DNA of 64,000 bases from Terriglobia bacterium (GTDB lineage: Bacteria > Acidobacteriota > Terriglobia > Terriglobales > Acidobacteriaceae). The DNA is taken from NCBI GenBank assembly GCA_020073565.1, contig JAIQEY010000024.1:24913-88912 (forward strand), read 5' to 3'. Below are positions 51,582 through 60,083 of this stretch, piece by piece; position 1 is the stretch's first letter; each line of letters begins with the position of its first letter. The notes beneath the pieces were generated by a model. That model saw nothing but the letters and a program-made list of their open reading frames with translations, did no database searches and was not told the origin of the DNA. The position numbers and the translations under genes are program-made.

Positions 51582-52199
51582 ATGTCTTGGTTTCAAATAG
51601 GAATTAAAGCTCAGGAGGATCGGAGTCGCGCCTCAGCTGCGGAAGTAGTGGAGTGCTTTCAGGATGCACGACCGTTCCTAACTCAGCTGGCGCTTCTAAT
51701 AACCGGCGACTCGGCATCAGCAGAACAGTCGGTCGTGAACGCGTGTGAGATGACGGTCAAGGGCCACTGTCCATTTCGCGATTGGTTGCTCGAATGGGCC
51801 AAGGCCGCGACGATCACGGATGCAATCTCAAAATGCGCAGAGAATATTCGTGGTTGTGAAGTCGCATATAGAGGTCAGGCCTGTTCCCATGTCGAGCATA
51901 TGTCGCTGACCGACGCGGAGGAGCGCGGAGGTTATCTCGCCATTCTCCTCTCAACAGACATTTCGAAAATGATCGCAGAACTCGACGCCTTGAGCCGGGC
52001 AATCCTGGTGCTGAGGCTCGCCATCCGATCTTCCATTCAAGATTGCGTGCTCCGTTTGAATGTTGGGCGTGCCGTCGTGCTTGCAGCGAATTGCCGTGCC
52101 CTGACATGGCTTCGTGACTTGCAGTTACAGCCGGCGCCGGCACTACGGCCCGACTCTCCAGCAGAAGATCGCGTGTTCGTGAGCCGCCAGATGTTGTGA
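51582..52199 (+). CDS. Sigma-70-like regulatory protein, degenerate
   Basis: 205 residues, AAGGA eight bases upstream. Layout like the protein at 5354: FQDARPFLTQLALLITGDSA and AEQSVVNACEMTVKGHC, then FRDWLLEWAKAATITDAISK; the C-terminal half (LDALSRAILVLRLAIRSSIQ and CVLRLNVGRAVVLAANCRAL) mimics region 4 but the helix-turn-helix is poorly preserved. A sigma-like protein that may not direct transcription; it could be an adaptor or decoy. Sits between a STAS-like gene and a sigma54 activator on one transcript. Confidence 0.7.
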   Translation: MSWFQIGIKAQEDRSRASAAEVVECFQDARPFLTQLALLITGDSASAEQSVVNACEMTVKGHCPFRDWLLEWAKAATITDAISKCAENIRGCEVAYRGQACSHVEHMSLTDAEERGGYLAILLSTDISKMIAELDALSRAILVLRLAIRSSIQDCVLRLNVGRAVVLAANCRALTWLRDLQLQPAPALRPDSPAEDRVFVSRQML

Positions 52200-52335
52200 T
52201 GGTAATTACTGATTTGCCTGAAATTCAGAACCCGCTGTAGAGGCATTCGGGTCGCTGGCGAACGGGCAAGAACTCCAAGTCGGACTCTCGTTGTCAAACT
52301 GAATTGTGATCTTGGAACGGCTAAACACCGACCTC

Positions 52336-54438
52336 ATGAGCAAAGGAATTGCGACAATCAAAGACCAGAATCCGGCCATTGACCTGACCAGGTATCGTGC
52401 GCTTCTTAAGATCTCGGGCGCAGTTGGATCGCAACCAACTGCACACGCGATTCTCCAGAGCCTGAACGACCTGCTTTCGAACGTCGTTCGATTCGAAGCA
52501 ATCCATCTGTTCTTATTTGACGCATCGGGCGAACACCTGATACTGCGTGCGTCCGGACAGGTTCTCAGCGATCCGGACGTGAAAGAGGGCATGAAGATCG
52601 CCTACGCGGGAACAGCGATCGAACGCGCACTCAGCGAGCAAGTACCCATATTCGTTCCCGACGCCCATCAGGAACTCACCCAATACCCCGAAATCGCATC
52701 GGTGATTCGCCAGGCCAACGTCCATAGCGGGTACGTCTTTCCAGTTTCAACCTCGCGGACGAGACTCGGCGTTTTGACCTTCGGCAGGAAAGAGACAGAC
52801 GAATTCAGTCCGGCTGACGTCGAACTCATGCGTTCTGTTGCCGGGCACGTCGCGGTTGCACTGGAGAGTGTCCTCGCGATGCGTTCGGTGGAAACCCATC
52901 AGCGTGATCTGGCGCGCGAGCGCGATCGTCTTCGGCTACTGCTGGAAATCAACAACTACATCGTAACCATTCTCGATATCAACGATCTCTTCCGGGCTGC
53001 GTCGGCGTCCATCCGTAAGCACTTCGCCAATGATGGCACCAGCTTTTGGCTCTTCGAAGAGCGTTCCAATCGCCTGAAATGCATGGTGATGGACTTCCCC
53101 GGAAGCCGTGGATATATGAGTGACGTTCCAGTGGCTGAGATCTCGGAAGAGGAACTGGAGGACCTGCGAATGCGCAGGCCGACAGTGATCACGACCCCTT
53201 TCGACACGAAGATTCCAGCCAGCATTTCCCAAATGCTAAGGGCCGAGTCTATTACTACCGTTGCTATATTGCCGCTAGCCACGGCGAGCGGTCTGATTGG
53301 AGCGATGTCGCTCGGCAGTCGTAGGGAGAAACGTTTCGGCCAGGCCGATCTGGACCTCCTTTCTCAACTCAGCAGCCAGATATCTCTGGCAATCGACAAT
53401 GCATTAGCCTACGGCCGGCTGACCGCATCCCGAGACCACCTGGAAGACCAGCGTCTGTATCTTGAATCGGAAATCACCTCTGAATGCAGCTTCGAAGACA
53501 TCATTGGGAAAAGTGCGGCCTTCCAAAAAGTGCTTGAGCAAGTGTCAATCGTTGCTCCGACCGATTCAACAGTCTTGCTCCACGGAGAGACCGGCACTGG
53601 GAAAGAGCTCATTGCACGAGCAATTCACAATCTCAGTGCCAGGTCCCAGCGCACATTTGTGAGACTCAACTGTGCCGCAATCCCATCAGGTCTATTGGAA
53701 AGTGAGCTGTTCGGGCATGAAAAGGGCGCCTTCACTGGCGCGCTCATCCAAAAGAAGGGAAGATTTGAAGTTGCCGACGGGGGCTCGCTCTTTCTTGATG
53801 AGATCGGTGATATCAGCCTGGAACTTCAGCCAAAATTACTGCGCGCCGTACAGGAGCAGGAATTCGAGCGTCTGGGCAGCGCGAAGACGATACAGGTCAA
53901 TGTGCGGATGATCGCTGCGACCCACCGCGATCTCCCTGAAATGATTCGGCAGGGAACATTTCGCGAGGACCTGTTCTACCGACTTAGTGTTTTTCCGATT
54001 GAAATTCCGCCCTTGCGCGAGCGGCGTCAGGATATCCCGCTGTTGATGAACTACTTTGTGTCCAAGTTGTCCCGAAGGATGCGGAAGCAGGTTCGGACGA
54101 TCCCTAAGCAAGCAATGGAGATACTGACGAACTGTCCGTGGAAGGGTAACGTTCGAGAATTAGCGAATTTCATCGAACGGGCAGTCATCCTGTCGCAGGG
54201 TGAACAATTGGAGATACCCGTCGCCGAACTGGAAACCTCTCGCTCCTGTAGCGTTGCTGTCCCAGCTTCTACTTTCCATGACGCCGAGCGGAATGTGATT
54301 ATCGACGCATTGAAGGCGGCGTCCGGCCAAATCTCGGGCAGAGGTGGGGCGGCGGAACGCCTGGGTCTGAAGCGCACGACCCTGCAGAACAAGATGAGAC
54401 GTCTCGGGATTGCCAATAAAGACTACCGTTCAAACTAA
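52336..54438 (+). CDS. sigma54-dependent activator with two GAF domains
   Basis: About 700 residues from ATG 52336 (GTG 52306 in frame is possible). GAF domain 1 about residues 15-175 and GAF domain 2 about 205-355 ([20 protein letters not shown]), the FhlA plan. Linker [18 protein letters not shown], then AAA+ with GETGTGKE, the sigma54 loop [15 protein letters not shown] and [21 protein letters not shown]-terminal Fis-type helix-turn-helix ([20 protein letters not shown], about residues 662-681), almost the same as in the activators at 20940 and 54856. GAF domains suggest control by a small ligand rather than phosphorylation. Transcribed with the STAS-like and sigma-like genes. Confidence 0.95.
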   Translation: MSKGIATIKDQNPAIDLTRYRALLKISGAVGSQPTAHAILQSLNDLLSNVVRFEAIHLFLFDASGEHLILRASGQVLSDPDVKEGMKIAYAGTAIERALSEQVPIFVPDAHQELTQYPEIASVIRQANVHSGYVFPVSTSRTRLGVLTFGRKETDEFSPADVELMRSVAGHVAVALESVLAMRSVETHQRDLARERDRLRLLLEINNYIVTILDINDLFRAASASIRKHFANDGTSFWLFEERSNRLKCMVMDFPGSRGYMSDVPVAEISEEELEDLRMRRPTVITTPFDTKIPASISQMLRAESITTVAILPLATASGLIGAMSLGSRREKRFGQADLDLLSQLSSQISLAIDNALAYGRLTASRDHLEDQRLYLESEITSECSFEDIIGKSAAFQKVLEQVSIVAPTDSTVLLHGETGTGKELIARAIHNLSARSQRTFVRLNCAAIPSGLLESELFGHEKGAFTGALIQKKGRFEVADGGSLFLDEIGDISLELQPKLLRAVQEQEFERLGSAKTIQVNVRMIAATHRDLPEMIRQGTFREDLFYRLSVFPIEIPPLRERRQDIPLLMNYFVSKLSRRMRKQVRTIPKQAMEILTNCPWKGNVRELANFIERAVILSQGEQLEIPVAELETSRSCSVAVPASTFHDAERNVIIDALKAASGQISGRGGAAERLGLKRTTLQNKMRRLGIANKDYRSN

Positions 54439-54493
54439 CCCGGTCTCCGCACTTTTTCCCGACACGCCAACTCGCCGCCCGGGATTGGGCCTA

Positions 54494-54531
54494 TGACCAC
54501 ATTCGGGCTTGCGGTCAATGATCTTGGGGCA
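54494..54531. promoter_or_regulatory. Enhancer palindrome (UAS), second copy degenerate
   Basis: TGACCACATTCGGGCT (54494-54509) followed by a poor second unit ending in GGGGCA at 54526-54531. The -24 GG is 73 bp from the first unit. Confidence 0.65.
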
Positions 54532-54580
54532 CGAAGCATCTCAAAGGCATGATTTCTCGGCAGCTGCGGATATTCAGCTC

Positions 54581-54596
54581 TGGCATGCAATTTGCA
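54581..54596 (+). promoter_or_regulatory. sigma54 -24/-12 promoter (for 54646 gene)
   Basis: TGGCATGCAATTTGCA, one of the best matches in the window (TGGCAT and TTTGCA at exact spacing). Predicted start near 54607. Confidence 0.8.
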
Positions 54597-54645
54597 TATC
54601 CACACTTAGGCAGGCGAATTCTTCAAGGCGTGAGGCTGGTGCGAG

Positions 54646-54816
54646 ATGCTCGGAGAACTTGGAAACATCCCGACTGAAACCCTCATTGACATGATCTGCG
54701 TGATCCTGGCAGGCGAGATGACACTCACCTTCAGTGACGTTACCGAGTTGGAACAGATTCAACGCGAGTTGCAGCGCAGATCCGACGTCGGTGGGTGGCT
54801 TCGATATGTGAACTGA
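54646..54816 (+). CDS. Microprotein, 56 aa
   Basis: 56 residues: MLGELGNIPTETLIDMICVI, LAGEMTLTFSDVTELEQIQR, then ELQRRSDVGGWLRYVN. Two amphipathic helices, acidic overall. GAGG ten bases upstream. It lies in the gap between two convergent activator genes, with a strong sigma54 promoter of its own, so it is a good candidate for a small regulator of the activators; nothing in its sequence proves that. Confidence 0.6.
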   Translation: MLGELGNIPTETLIDMICVILAGEMTLTFSDVTELEQIQRELQRRSDVGGWLRYVN

Positions 54817-54855
54817 TAGCGGCGCCTCGTGGCGCGACCACACAGGCAAATCGGC

Positions 54856-56937
54856 TCACGATTGCGCTTGGGCGGAATAGTCAGCACGAGTAATCTTGAG
54901 CTTGCGCATCTTGTTTTGCAGTGTCGTTCGTTTGAGCCCGAGACGCTCTGCTGCGCCGTCTGTGCCGCCTATCTTTCCCGACGCACCTTGTAGAGCATCG
55001 ATGATGGCCTGCCGCTCGGCAGCCTGAAATGTCGACACAGAAGTGGACGTAGAAGTGGTGGCGGACGCTCGCACGCCGTTCTTCACCTCTGCAACCGGGA
55101 CATACAGCTCGCTCCCTTGCGTAAGAATGACGGCGCGCTCAATGAAGTTCTGCAGCTCGCGTACATTCCCGGGCCACGCGGCATCCGACAAAACCTCCAT
55201 CGCCTTTCTGGGGATCGATTCGATGTTCTTTCCCATTCGTCGTGACAGTTTGGCCACGAAATAGTTGACCAGGAGCGGGATGTCCCCTTTCCGCTCACGA
55301 AGCGGAGGAATCTCAATCGGAAACACATTCAGCCGATAAAACAGGTCCTCGCGAAACTTGCCTTCGCGGATCATTGCGGGAAGATCCCGGTGGGTCGCGG
55401 CGATCATCCGCACATTGACCTGTATCGTCCTCGCGCTTCCCAGGCGTTCGAATTCCTGCTCCTGCACGGCTCGCAACAGCTTGGGCTGAAGTTCCAGGCT
55501 GATATCACCGATTTCGTCGAGAAAAAGCGACCCATGATCGGCGAGTTCAAATCTGCCCTTCTTTTGGATAATGGCCCCTGTGAAAGCCCCCTTCTCGTGC
55601 CCAAACAGTTCGCTTTCCAGCAGTCCTGAGGGTATCGCGGCGCAGTTCATCCGCACAAACGTACGTTCTCGCCTGGGGCTCAGATTGTGAATTGCACGTG
55701 CGATCAGTTCCTTGCCCGTGCCGGTCTCGCCATGCAGCAACACCGTAGAATCCGTCGGTGCAACGATCGATACCTGTTCAAAGACTTTTTTCATCATGGA
55801 ACTCTTGCCAATGATGTCTTCGAAGTTGTATTCCGAGTTGATTTCTGATTCCAGATAAAGCCGCTGTTCCTCCACATCGTCACGCGATGCGAGGAGCCGT
55901 CCATAGGCCAGAGCATTGTCGAGCACCAGAGATATCTGGGTGCCGATCTGAGACAGCAAATCGCGGTCCGCCTCGCCCAAAGCATTCTCTTTTCTGCTGT
56001 CCATAGCCAACGCACCCAGCGGGCCATGAACGCCCATCAGCGGCACAGCAACGCTCGAGCGGAGTGATTCGGCTATCTTCGCCTCGCGGAGGGCCGGTGG
56101 TAAGATGGCGTCCTCGGACGAGTAAAACTGTGGCGTGCCAAGTCGCCACCATTCATCAATCTCCTTCGTGGGCACGGCAACAGCGACCTTCTCCAGAATG
56201 CCTTTGCCCGTCGGGAAATCGAGGAACTTGCGTTCCAAACATCCTGTCTGCTTGTTCAGGAGCCACAATGAGGTGAGATCATTGCCGAAGTGCTTGCGGA
56301 GCGATCCTGCCACCGCCTGAAACAGGTCGGCCACTTCGAGTTTGCTGACAATGAAATTGTTGATCTCCAGCAACAGACTGAGCCGATCCCGCTGCTGCAC
56401 GACTTCTCGCTGGTAAAGCTCAGCGGCGTCCCTTGCCAGCGCGCACTCTAATGCGACCGCAACATGCGACGCCAGGGCACTGAGCATCTCGACGTCTTCA
56501 GGGGGAAATTGCTGCCCCGGCAACTTCGGCGTAGACAGAATTCCATATTGTTTCTGAGAGGTAGAGACGGGAAACAGATAGGTGCTTCGCCCGACAACTT
56601 CCGGTGCAAATGGGGCCATGTCCGGGTGTTTCAACATTTCCTGCGACAGGTCCGGAACGAAAACGGGTTTCTGTTCGTCAAGCGCCTTCGCAACCGCGTC
56701 AATGCGTAACAATCTGGCTCCAACTCGGATCGCGGGAGCGTCCACATCTCGATCGAACTCGAAACTAGACAGACTGTCTCCGTCGTCGCCCAAAACATAG
56801 AGTTCGGCACCGTGCAACTTGGATGTGCTGGCCAAGACGCCGCGCAGACTTTGCAGGACAGCCCTAACCGTTGGCTGATCAGCCAACGCGCTGGATGCAT
56901 CTAGCAAGGTCCGATATCGATCTTCGGCAGTCGTCAT
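54856..56937 (-). CDS. sigma54-dependent activator with two GAF domains
   Basis: 693 residues. GAF domain 1 about residues 15-165, GAF domain 2 about 195-345 (EINNFIVSKLEVADLFQAVA), the linker LYLESEINSEYNFEDIIG, AAA+ about 375-610 with [23 protein letters not shown] and [20 protein letters not shown]. Fis-type helix-turn-helix about residues 658-677 ([20 protein letters not shown]). Same architecture and DNA-reading helices as the activator at 52336, convergent with it. The differing GAF domains suggest several signals feeding one DNA target. I found no sigma54 promoter upstream of this gene. Confidence 0.95.
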   Translation of the reverse strand: MTTAEDRYRTLLDASSALADQPTVRAVLQSLRGVLASTSKLHGAELYVLGDDGDSLSSFEFDRDVDAPAIRVGARLLRIDAVAKALDEQKPVFVPDLSQEMLKHPDMAPFAPEVVGRSTYLFPVSTSQKQYGILSTPKLPGQQFPPEDVEMLSALASHVAVALECALARDAAELYQREVVQQRDRLSLLLEINNFIVSKLEVADLFQAVAGSLRKHFGNDLTSLWLLNKQTGCLERKFLDFPTGKGILEKVAVAVPTKEIDEWWRLGTPQFYSSEDAILPPALREAKIAESLRSSVAVPLMGVHGPLGALAMDSRKENALGEADRDLLSQIGTQISLVLDNALAYGRLLASRDDVEEQRLYLESEINSEYNFEDIIGKSSMMKKVFEQVSIVAPTDSTVLLHGETGTGKELIARAIHNLSPRRERTFVRMNCAAIPSGLLESELFGHEKGAFTGAIIQKKGRFELADHGSLFLDEIGDISLELQPKLLRAVQEQEFERLGSARTIQVNVRMIAATHRDLPAMIREGKFREDLFYRLNVFPIEIPPLRERKGDIPLLVNYFVAKLSRRMGKNIESIPRKAMEVLSDAAWPGNVRELQNFIERAVILTQGSELYVPVAEVKNGVRASATTSTSTSVSTFQAAERQAIIDALQGASGKIGGTDGAAERLGLKRTTLQNKMRKLKITRADYSAQAQS

Positions 56938-57186
56938 GTCGCCGGTTCGCTCTAGCGCCCTCGGTTTGCGGATGGGGGCAGATTCATGCTCGCGCGTGAG
57001 ATCAATCTCTCCGTCTGGGCTTTTGACCGCGAGGCGGCATCATAAATCGCATTCCCAAACGTATTGTAGCCGCTCGCGAACGCTGGACGCCGACGGTTGT
57101 AGGGCTTAACGATAGCACATCAGAAGCGACTCAGATCACGGATTCCGGGATCGTTCGAAGAGGAAACTCTGGATTCCAGGCGTCGC
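56938..57186. other. Intergenic, nothing recognised
   Basis: About 250 bases upstream of the activator gene. No enhancer palindrome, no GG-N10-GC on the minus strand at a fitting place, no small ORF with a ribosome site. Confidence 0.5.
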
Positions 57187-57483
57187 TTACCAGGCGAACG
57201 CACCCGTGCCAAGGCCCCTCAATCCCATCGGGAGGTCCGTTCCCCAATCGTTTGTCAGAAATACCGGGAGTTTTGGTCTCACTCCGTACACCTCCAACGT
57301 GAAGTCGAGAACTCTGCTGTCCTCAGCTTCGCTCTCGATAACAACGGCATCGAAGCTCTGTTTGTGAATCAGACGAAGCGCATCGGCCTGGATCGCGGTA
57401 GAGACGACGTCAGCGCCTGGGTCAGTAATCATTCCGCCCTCTGCTCCCGACGTGGAGCTTGGATTGAAATATAGGATGTTCAT
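57187..57483 (-). CDS. Pseudo-receiver protein (response-regulator fold)
   Basis: 98 residues from ATG 57483 (GTG 57495 possible). Receiver-like alternation: MNILYFNPSSTSGAEGG, ADALRLIHKQSFDAVVIESE, VYGVRPKLPVFLTNDWG. Where a receiver has the phospho-acceptor Asp, this copy has Glu (DAVVIE), a possible permanent mimic; the paralogue at 41687 has Thr. The transcript would start at the sigma54 promoter at 57702 with a leader of about 210 bases. Function unknown; signalling by protein contact is inference. Confidence 0.75.
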   Translation of the reverse strand: MNILYFNPSSTSGAEGGMITDPGADVVSTAIQADALRLIHKQSFDAVVIESEAEDSRVLDFTLEVYGVRPKLPVFLTNDWGTDLPMGLRGLGTGAFAW

Positions 57484-57701
57484 AACCTGCCTCACCTCCG
57501 AGGCTGAACGCTGTCTCTCTCAGCCTGATGTCGATGACAATTGTCCCGGAGAACATGACCACAGAGCCGCCGGTTTCTGTGCGATGCTCCTGGTACTACT
57601 CTCATTCTCTGAGGAAAGCTCCAGGTCGAGTGCACCGCAAGTTTTGTACCTGTGACGTGCTCCGACGGCTCTGGCGTTCACGCAGGAACATTTAGTCGAG
57701 T

Positions 57702-57717
57702 TGCATTCATCCGGCCA
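57702..57717 (-). promoter_or_regulatory. sigma54 -24/-12 promoter (for pseudo-receiver gene)
   Basis: Minus strand reads TGGCCGGATGAATGCA, GG-N10-GC with ATGCA, 67 bp from the enhancer at 57783. It resembles the element at 50303. Confidence 0.75.
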
Positions 57718-57782
57718 AACCCGAATCGCGATTTAGAGGTTCTCTATCAAGCGTTTGTGGTTCCTGAACAGCCGAGCTGTTG

Positions 57783-57815
57783 TGCCCACATTCGGGCACG
57801 GCCCAATAAAGGGCG
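57783..57815. promoter_or_regulatory. Tandem enhancer palindromes (UAS), two-way
   Basis: TGCCCACATTCGGGCA (57783-57798, consensus-like) and GGCCCAATAAAGGGCG (57800-57815), 1 bp apart. -24 GG lies 67 bp to the left (minus) and 65 bp to the right (plus). Confidence 0.85.
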
Positions 57816-57878
57816 TGTAAAGCAATCTCGATAGCGATTCGCGCCGTGTGAACGCCGTTGTTTGGAGCATCACTCAAA

Positions 57879-57894
57879 TGGCAGGCGATCTGCA
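57879..57894 (+). promoter_or_regulatory. sigma54 -24/-12 promoter (for 57917 gene)
   Basis: TGGCAGGCGATCTGCA, GG-N10-GC. Predicted start near 57905, so the leader is about 12 bases and contains the TTTGGAG ribosome site. Confidence 0.85.
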
Positions 57895-57916
57895 ATTTGC
57901 TCTTTTGGAGCTTGTA

Positions 57917-58213
57917 ATGATGAGGCAAACGAGGAATTGTTTTCGGTGTGTGTTCACGATGATCAACCTACTTCTCGTGAGCTGTCCAATTGTTCTTTTT
58001 CGCCGGGCAAAAACGACCGAAGAGCACCTAATAGAAGAGCACCTAATAGCAGTGCTCGTTCTGATTGGATGCTTCTTCTTCCTGGCAGGCGTCGATGCTG
58101 TCGGTATTGTCATTGCAGATGGCTTGGCTGAAATCACGGATGGCGGTATGCACCATGAGCGCGCGGAAAGAGAGCTGAGTGCTCAAGCACTCGGACGGGA
58201 ACGATGGCAATGA
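57917..58213 (+). CDS. Small membrane protein, 98 aa
   Basis: 98 residues (ATG 57917 or 57920; TTTGGAG upstream). Two hydrophobic segments: FTMINLLLVSCPIVLF and LIAVLVLIGCFFFLAGVDAV, then IVIADGLAEITDGGMHHERA and a polar tail. Residues EEHLIEEHLI arise from an exact in-frame 15-bp tandem duplication (58021-58035 and 58036-58050, one base different). No family recognised. The next gene overlaps its stop by four bases, so the pair is translationally coupled. The C-terminal tail is charged and probably cytoplasmic. Confidence 0.65.
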   Translation: MMRQTRNCFRCVFTMINLLLVSCPIVLFRRAKTTEEHLIEEHLIAVLVLIGCFFFLAGVDAVGIVIADGLAEITDGGMHHERAERELSAQALGRERWQ

Positions 58214-58407
58214 GCAAAGTGAATGTAGTCAAGCTGGAGTTAAAGTATTGTGAGCACTGCGGCGGCCTCTGGCTTCGGAGAAGGGGTGACCGTCTTCTCT
58301 ACTGTCAAGGATGTCGCCAAATCGGTCTTAACAGCGACCCGAGCAATGAAACACGCCTCCATAAGGAACGGGGCTCAGGTGGGATGAGTGAAGAACTAAT
58401 TCATTGA
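58210..58407 (+). CDS. Zinc-ribbon small protein
   Basis: 65 residues from ATG 58210 (ATGA overlap with the previous gene; ATG 58204 is also in frame). KYCEHCGGLWLRRRGDRLLY, then CQGCRQIGLN: two CxxC pairs separated by 16 residues, a classic zinc ribbon with an arginine-rich turn. Such ribbons bind DNA, RNA or polymerase. It partners with the membrane protein encoded just before it. Together with the ribbon proteins at 726 and 59638 it makes three small cysteine-pair proteins under sigma54-type promoters. Confidence 0.75.
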   Translation: MSKVNVVKLELKYCEHCGGLWLRRRGDRLLYCQGCRQIGLNSDPSNETRLHKERGSGGMSEELIH

Positions 58408-58460
58408 TTACGTTGCCCAAATGCAGGTCCACAGAGATCCTGATCACCCTATCCTAAGCG

Positions 58461-58754
58461 TCACTCTTTGAGCTGGGCCGGACTATGCACAATCTCATCT
58501 ACGAGTGATGCGCTCAGCAAATTGTTGTGTGCCTCGAGCCGCGCTCCTTGAGAAGCCATACGGCTGAGCAGAGCCCTTCCAACCTCATCCACAAAATCTA
58601 CGTTACTGAGCTCTACAAAGAATTGTATTTCCGTATGGCCATTCCTGGACGTGCTCCAGCATCGCTCCAGTTCTCGAACCCAGTCGCCTTTTAGTTTGCC
58701 TTCCAGCCGGAACCTGGTCAGCCTGCCGTTCTCCTCAGTTGTGATTCGCAACAT
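58461..58754 (-). CDS. STAS-like small protein
   Basis: 97 residues, AAGAGG five bases upstream of ATG 58754. Pattern LTRFRLEGKLKGDWVRELER, then TEIQFFVELSNVDFVDEVGR. The phosphorylatable Ser of true anti-anti-sigma factors is replaced (VDEVG), unlike the 51221 copy (VDSVG). Nine bases separate it from the TonB-like gene upstream, so they are co-transcribed. Partner unknown. Confidence 0.75.
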   Translation of the reverse strand: MLRITTEENGRLTRFRLEGKLKGDWVRELERCWSTSRNGHTEIQFFVELSNVDFVDEVGRALLSRMASQGARLEAHNNLLSASLVDEIVHSPAQLKE

Positions 58755-58763
58755 AATGCCTCT

Positions 58764-59624
58764 TCATGCCTCGCGCAAGCTGAACGTAACGGTGACCGTA
58801 GTCTCAACCTCGAACGGTTGCCCGCTGAGAAGAAATGGTTTGTAGCGCCACTGCTTCACTGCTTCGATCGCTGCGGGAGCCAGCATGGGGTGACCACTCA
58901 CGACTTGCAGGTTCTGAATGTTGCCGTCCTTGTCGATAACCGCCGTTAATACCACAACGCCCTGAATATGCGCCTGCCGCGCCAATGGCGGATAGGTGGG
59001 TTCAATCCGATAGACGAGCAGTCCTTTACTCACCCCCTGGGTGACGCGCACTCGTTGCGGTACGCGTTTAGACAAATCGGGCACCGCGGCCACATTTGAA
59101 CTCGAACTGATAATTCCACCGATCACGCCACCGAGCTGACCTCCTGGAATCCCACCCGGCACACCGCCAACGACTCCCCCCGATATCGCAGCGGGCGGCG
59201 GCGCGTCGTCTTCTTTAATCATCTGAACTTTTGCCGGGATTCTGCCGGGAGCACGCAGTTGCCCATTAGCGATATCGCTCGCGACCTTTACCACCCTGAC
59301 AGCCGTCGGGGCAGGTGCCGCCGGTGGCGCAGGCGGTGGGGGAGGTGGAGCTTCGAGAAAGGTTAATAGCTGCTGCTTGGGCAGCACGTCAGTGAACAAC
59401 AACGGGATCAGAATAAGGACACTTACGAGCAGACACTGGAGAACGATTGAAAACAACGTTGCCCACGTTCTTCGCTTGCGCTGCCCGCCGCTGGCTTCAA
59501 GGAGACTGTCCTCGAACAGGGCTTTTTGACGCGCCACAGGAACAAATCTCGTTGCGTCGGTGGTAGATCTCTGCTCTAGCTGTTCTTCAACTCGCTCATC
59601 CTCAACAACTGCATGTGTATTCAT
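58764..59624 (-). CDS. TonB-family energy transducer
   Basis: 286 residues from ATG 59624 (the frame extends to GTG 59672). Cytoplasmic N-terminus of about 55 residues, one membrane helix (LFSIVLQCLLVSVLILIPLL), a proline-rich periplasmic stretch (APPPPPPAPPAAPAP), a Gly-rich linker (GGVVGGVPGGIPGGQLGGV), and the TonB C-terminal domain (YPPLARQAHIQGVVVLTAVI, then AIEAVKQWRYKPFLLSGQP). It couples the inner-membrane proton gradient to outer-membrane receptors; the receptor at 47651 is a likely client. The ExbB/ExbD genes are not in the window. It is co-transcribed with a STAS-like gene. Confidence 0.93.
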   Translation of the reverse strand: MNTHAVVEDERVEEQLEQRSTTDATRFVPVARQKALFEDSLLEASGGQRKRRTWATLFSIVLQCLLVSVLILIPLLFTDVLPKQQLLTFLEAPPPPPPAPPAAPAPTAVRVVKVASDIANGQLRAPGRIPAKVQMIKEDDAPPPAAISGGVVGGVPGGIPGGQLGGVIGGIISSSSNVAAVPDLSKRVPQRVRVTQGVSKGLLVYRIEPTYPPLARQAHIQGVVVLTAVIDKDGNIQNLQVVSGHPMLAPAAIEAVKQWRYKPFLLSGQPFEVETTVTVTFSLREA

Positions 59625-59637
59625 GTTCCGTCCAATC

Positions 59638-59835
59638 TCACGCGATGCGAAGGCCCGTGAGCATGGGATCACGCGGGAGCCGCCGCTCGATGGACATGTT
59701 CGTCAGCGAATACTTGAACTCGGCGCCACAGTCACAGCACACCCGATAGGTGCGACCGTGGATCGTAAACACCCGGCTCAGGTTGTGGTGGTGACAACCG
59801 AAAAGGAAACCTAGGGCCGCTACCACGCTGTCCAT
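59638..59835 (-). CDS. Small cysteine-pair protein (zinc-ribbon-like)
   Basis: 65 residues from ATG 59835, fixed by AAGGAGG six bases upstream (the ORF continues to 59895 without a better site). MDSVVAALGFLFGCHHHNLS, then RVFTIHGRTYRVCCDCGAEF and KYSLTNMSIERRLPR. C-x-x-C plus an upstream Cys-His-His cluster form a probable zinc site. Its transcript would start at the sigma54 promoter 59910, leader about 64 bases. Fourteen bases before the TonB gene, same strand, so it may lead that operon. Confidence 0.75.
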   Translation of the reverse strand: MDSVVAALGFLFGCHHHNLSRVFTIHGRTYRVCCDCGAEFKYSLTNMSIERRLPRDPMLTGLRIA

Positions 59836-59909
59836 ATAGCCTCCTTCGCAGGCTCCTTGCTGATGCATGCCGTCTCGTTCAGGAAGCGTTCGCATTGCAC
59901 AGTCCCTAC

Positions 59910-59925
59910 TGCAGACCGTTTACCA
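59910..59925 (-). promoter_or_regulatory. sigma54 -24/-12 promoter (for 59638 and TonB genes)
   Basis: Minus strand reads TGGTAAACGGTCTGCA, GG-N10-GC, 64 bp from the enhancer pair at 59988. Confidence 0.75.
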
Positions 59926-59987
59926 ATCTGCTGGGTTCCTAAGTCCTTATTTCGCATCGCGCCACCAACATGACGCCGCGCTATCGC

Positions 59988-60020
59988 CGACCGCTTGAGG
60001 GCACTGCCCCAATTTGGGCA
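59988..60020. promoter_or_regulatory. Tandem enhancer palindromes (UAS), two-way
   Basis: CGACCGCTTGAGGGCA (59988-60003) and TGCCCCAATTTGGGCA (60005-60020), 1 bp apart. -24 GG lies 64 bp left (minus) and 65 bp right (plus). Confidence 0.8.
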
Positions 60021-60083
60021 GCCCTGGGGAGCGCAACCAGCAGCCGTGCACCTGCAACCTGTTGAGCTTCCGGCTGACTAATA

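Noticed and set aside
57636..57651. Alternative minus-strand GG-N10-GC before the pseudo-receiver gene
   Set aside because: Reads AGGTACAAAACTTGCG; the element at 57702 fits both consensus and enhancer distance better.
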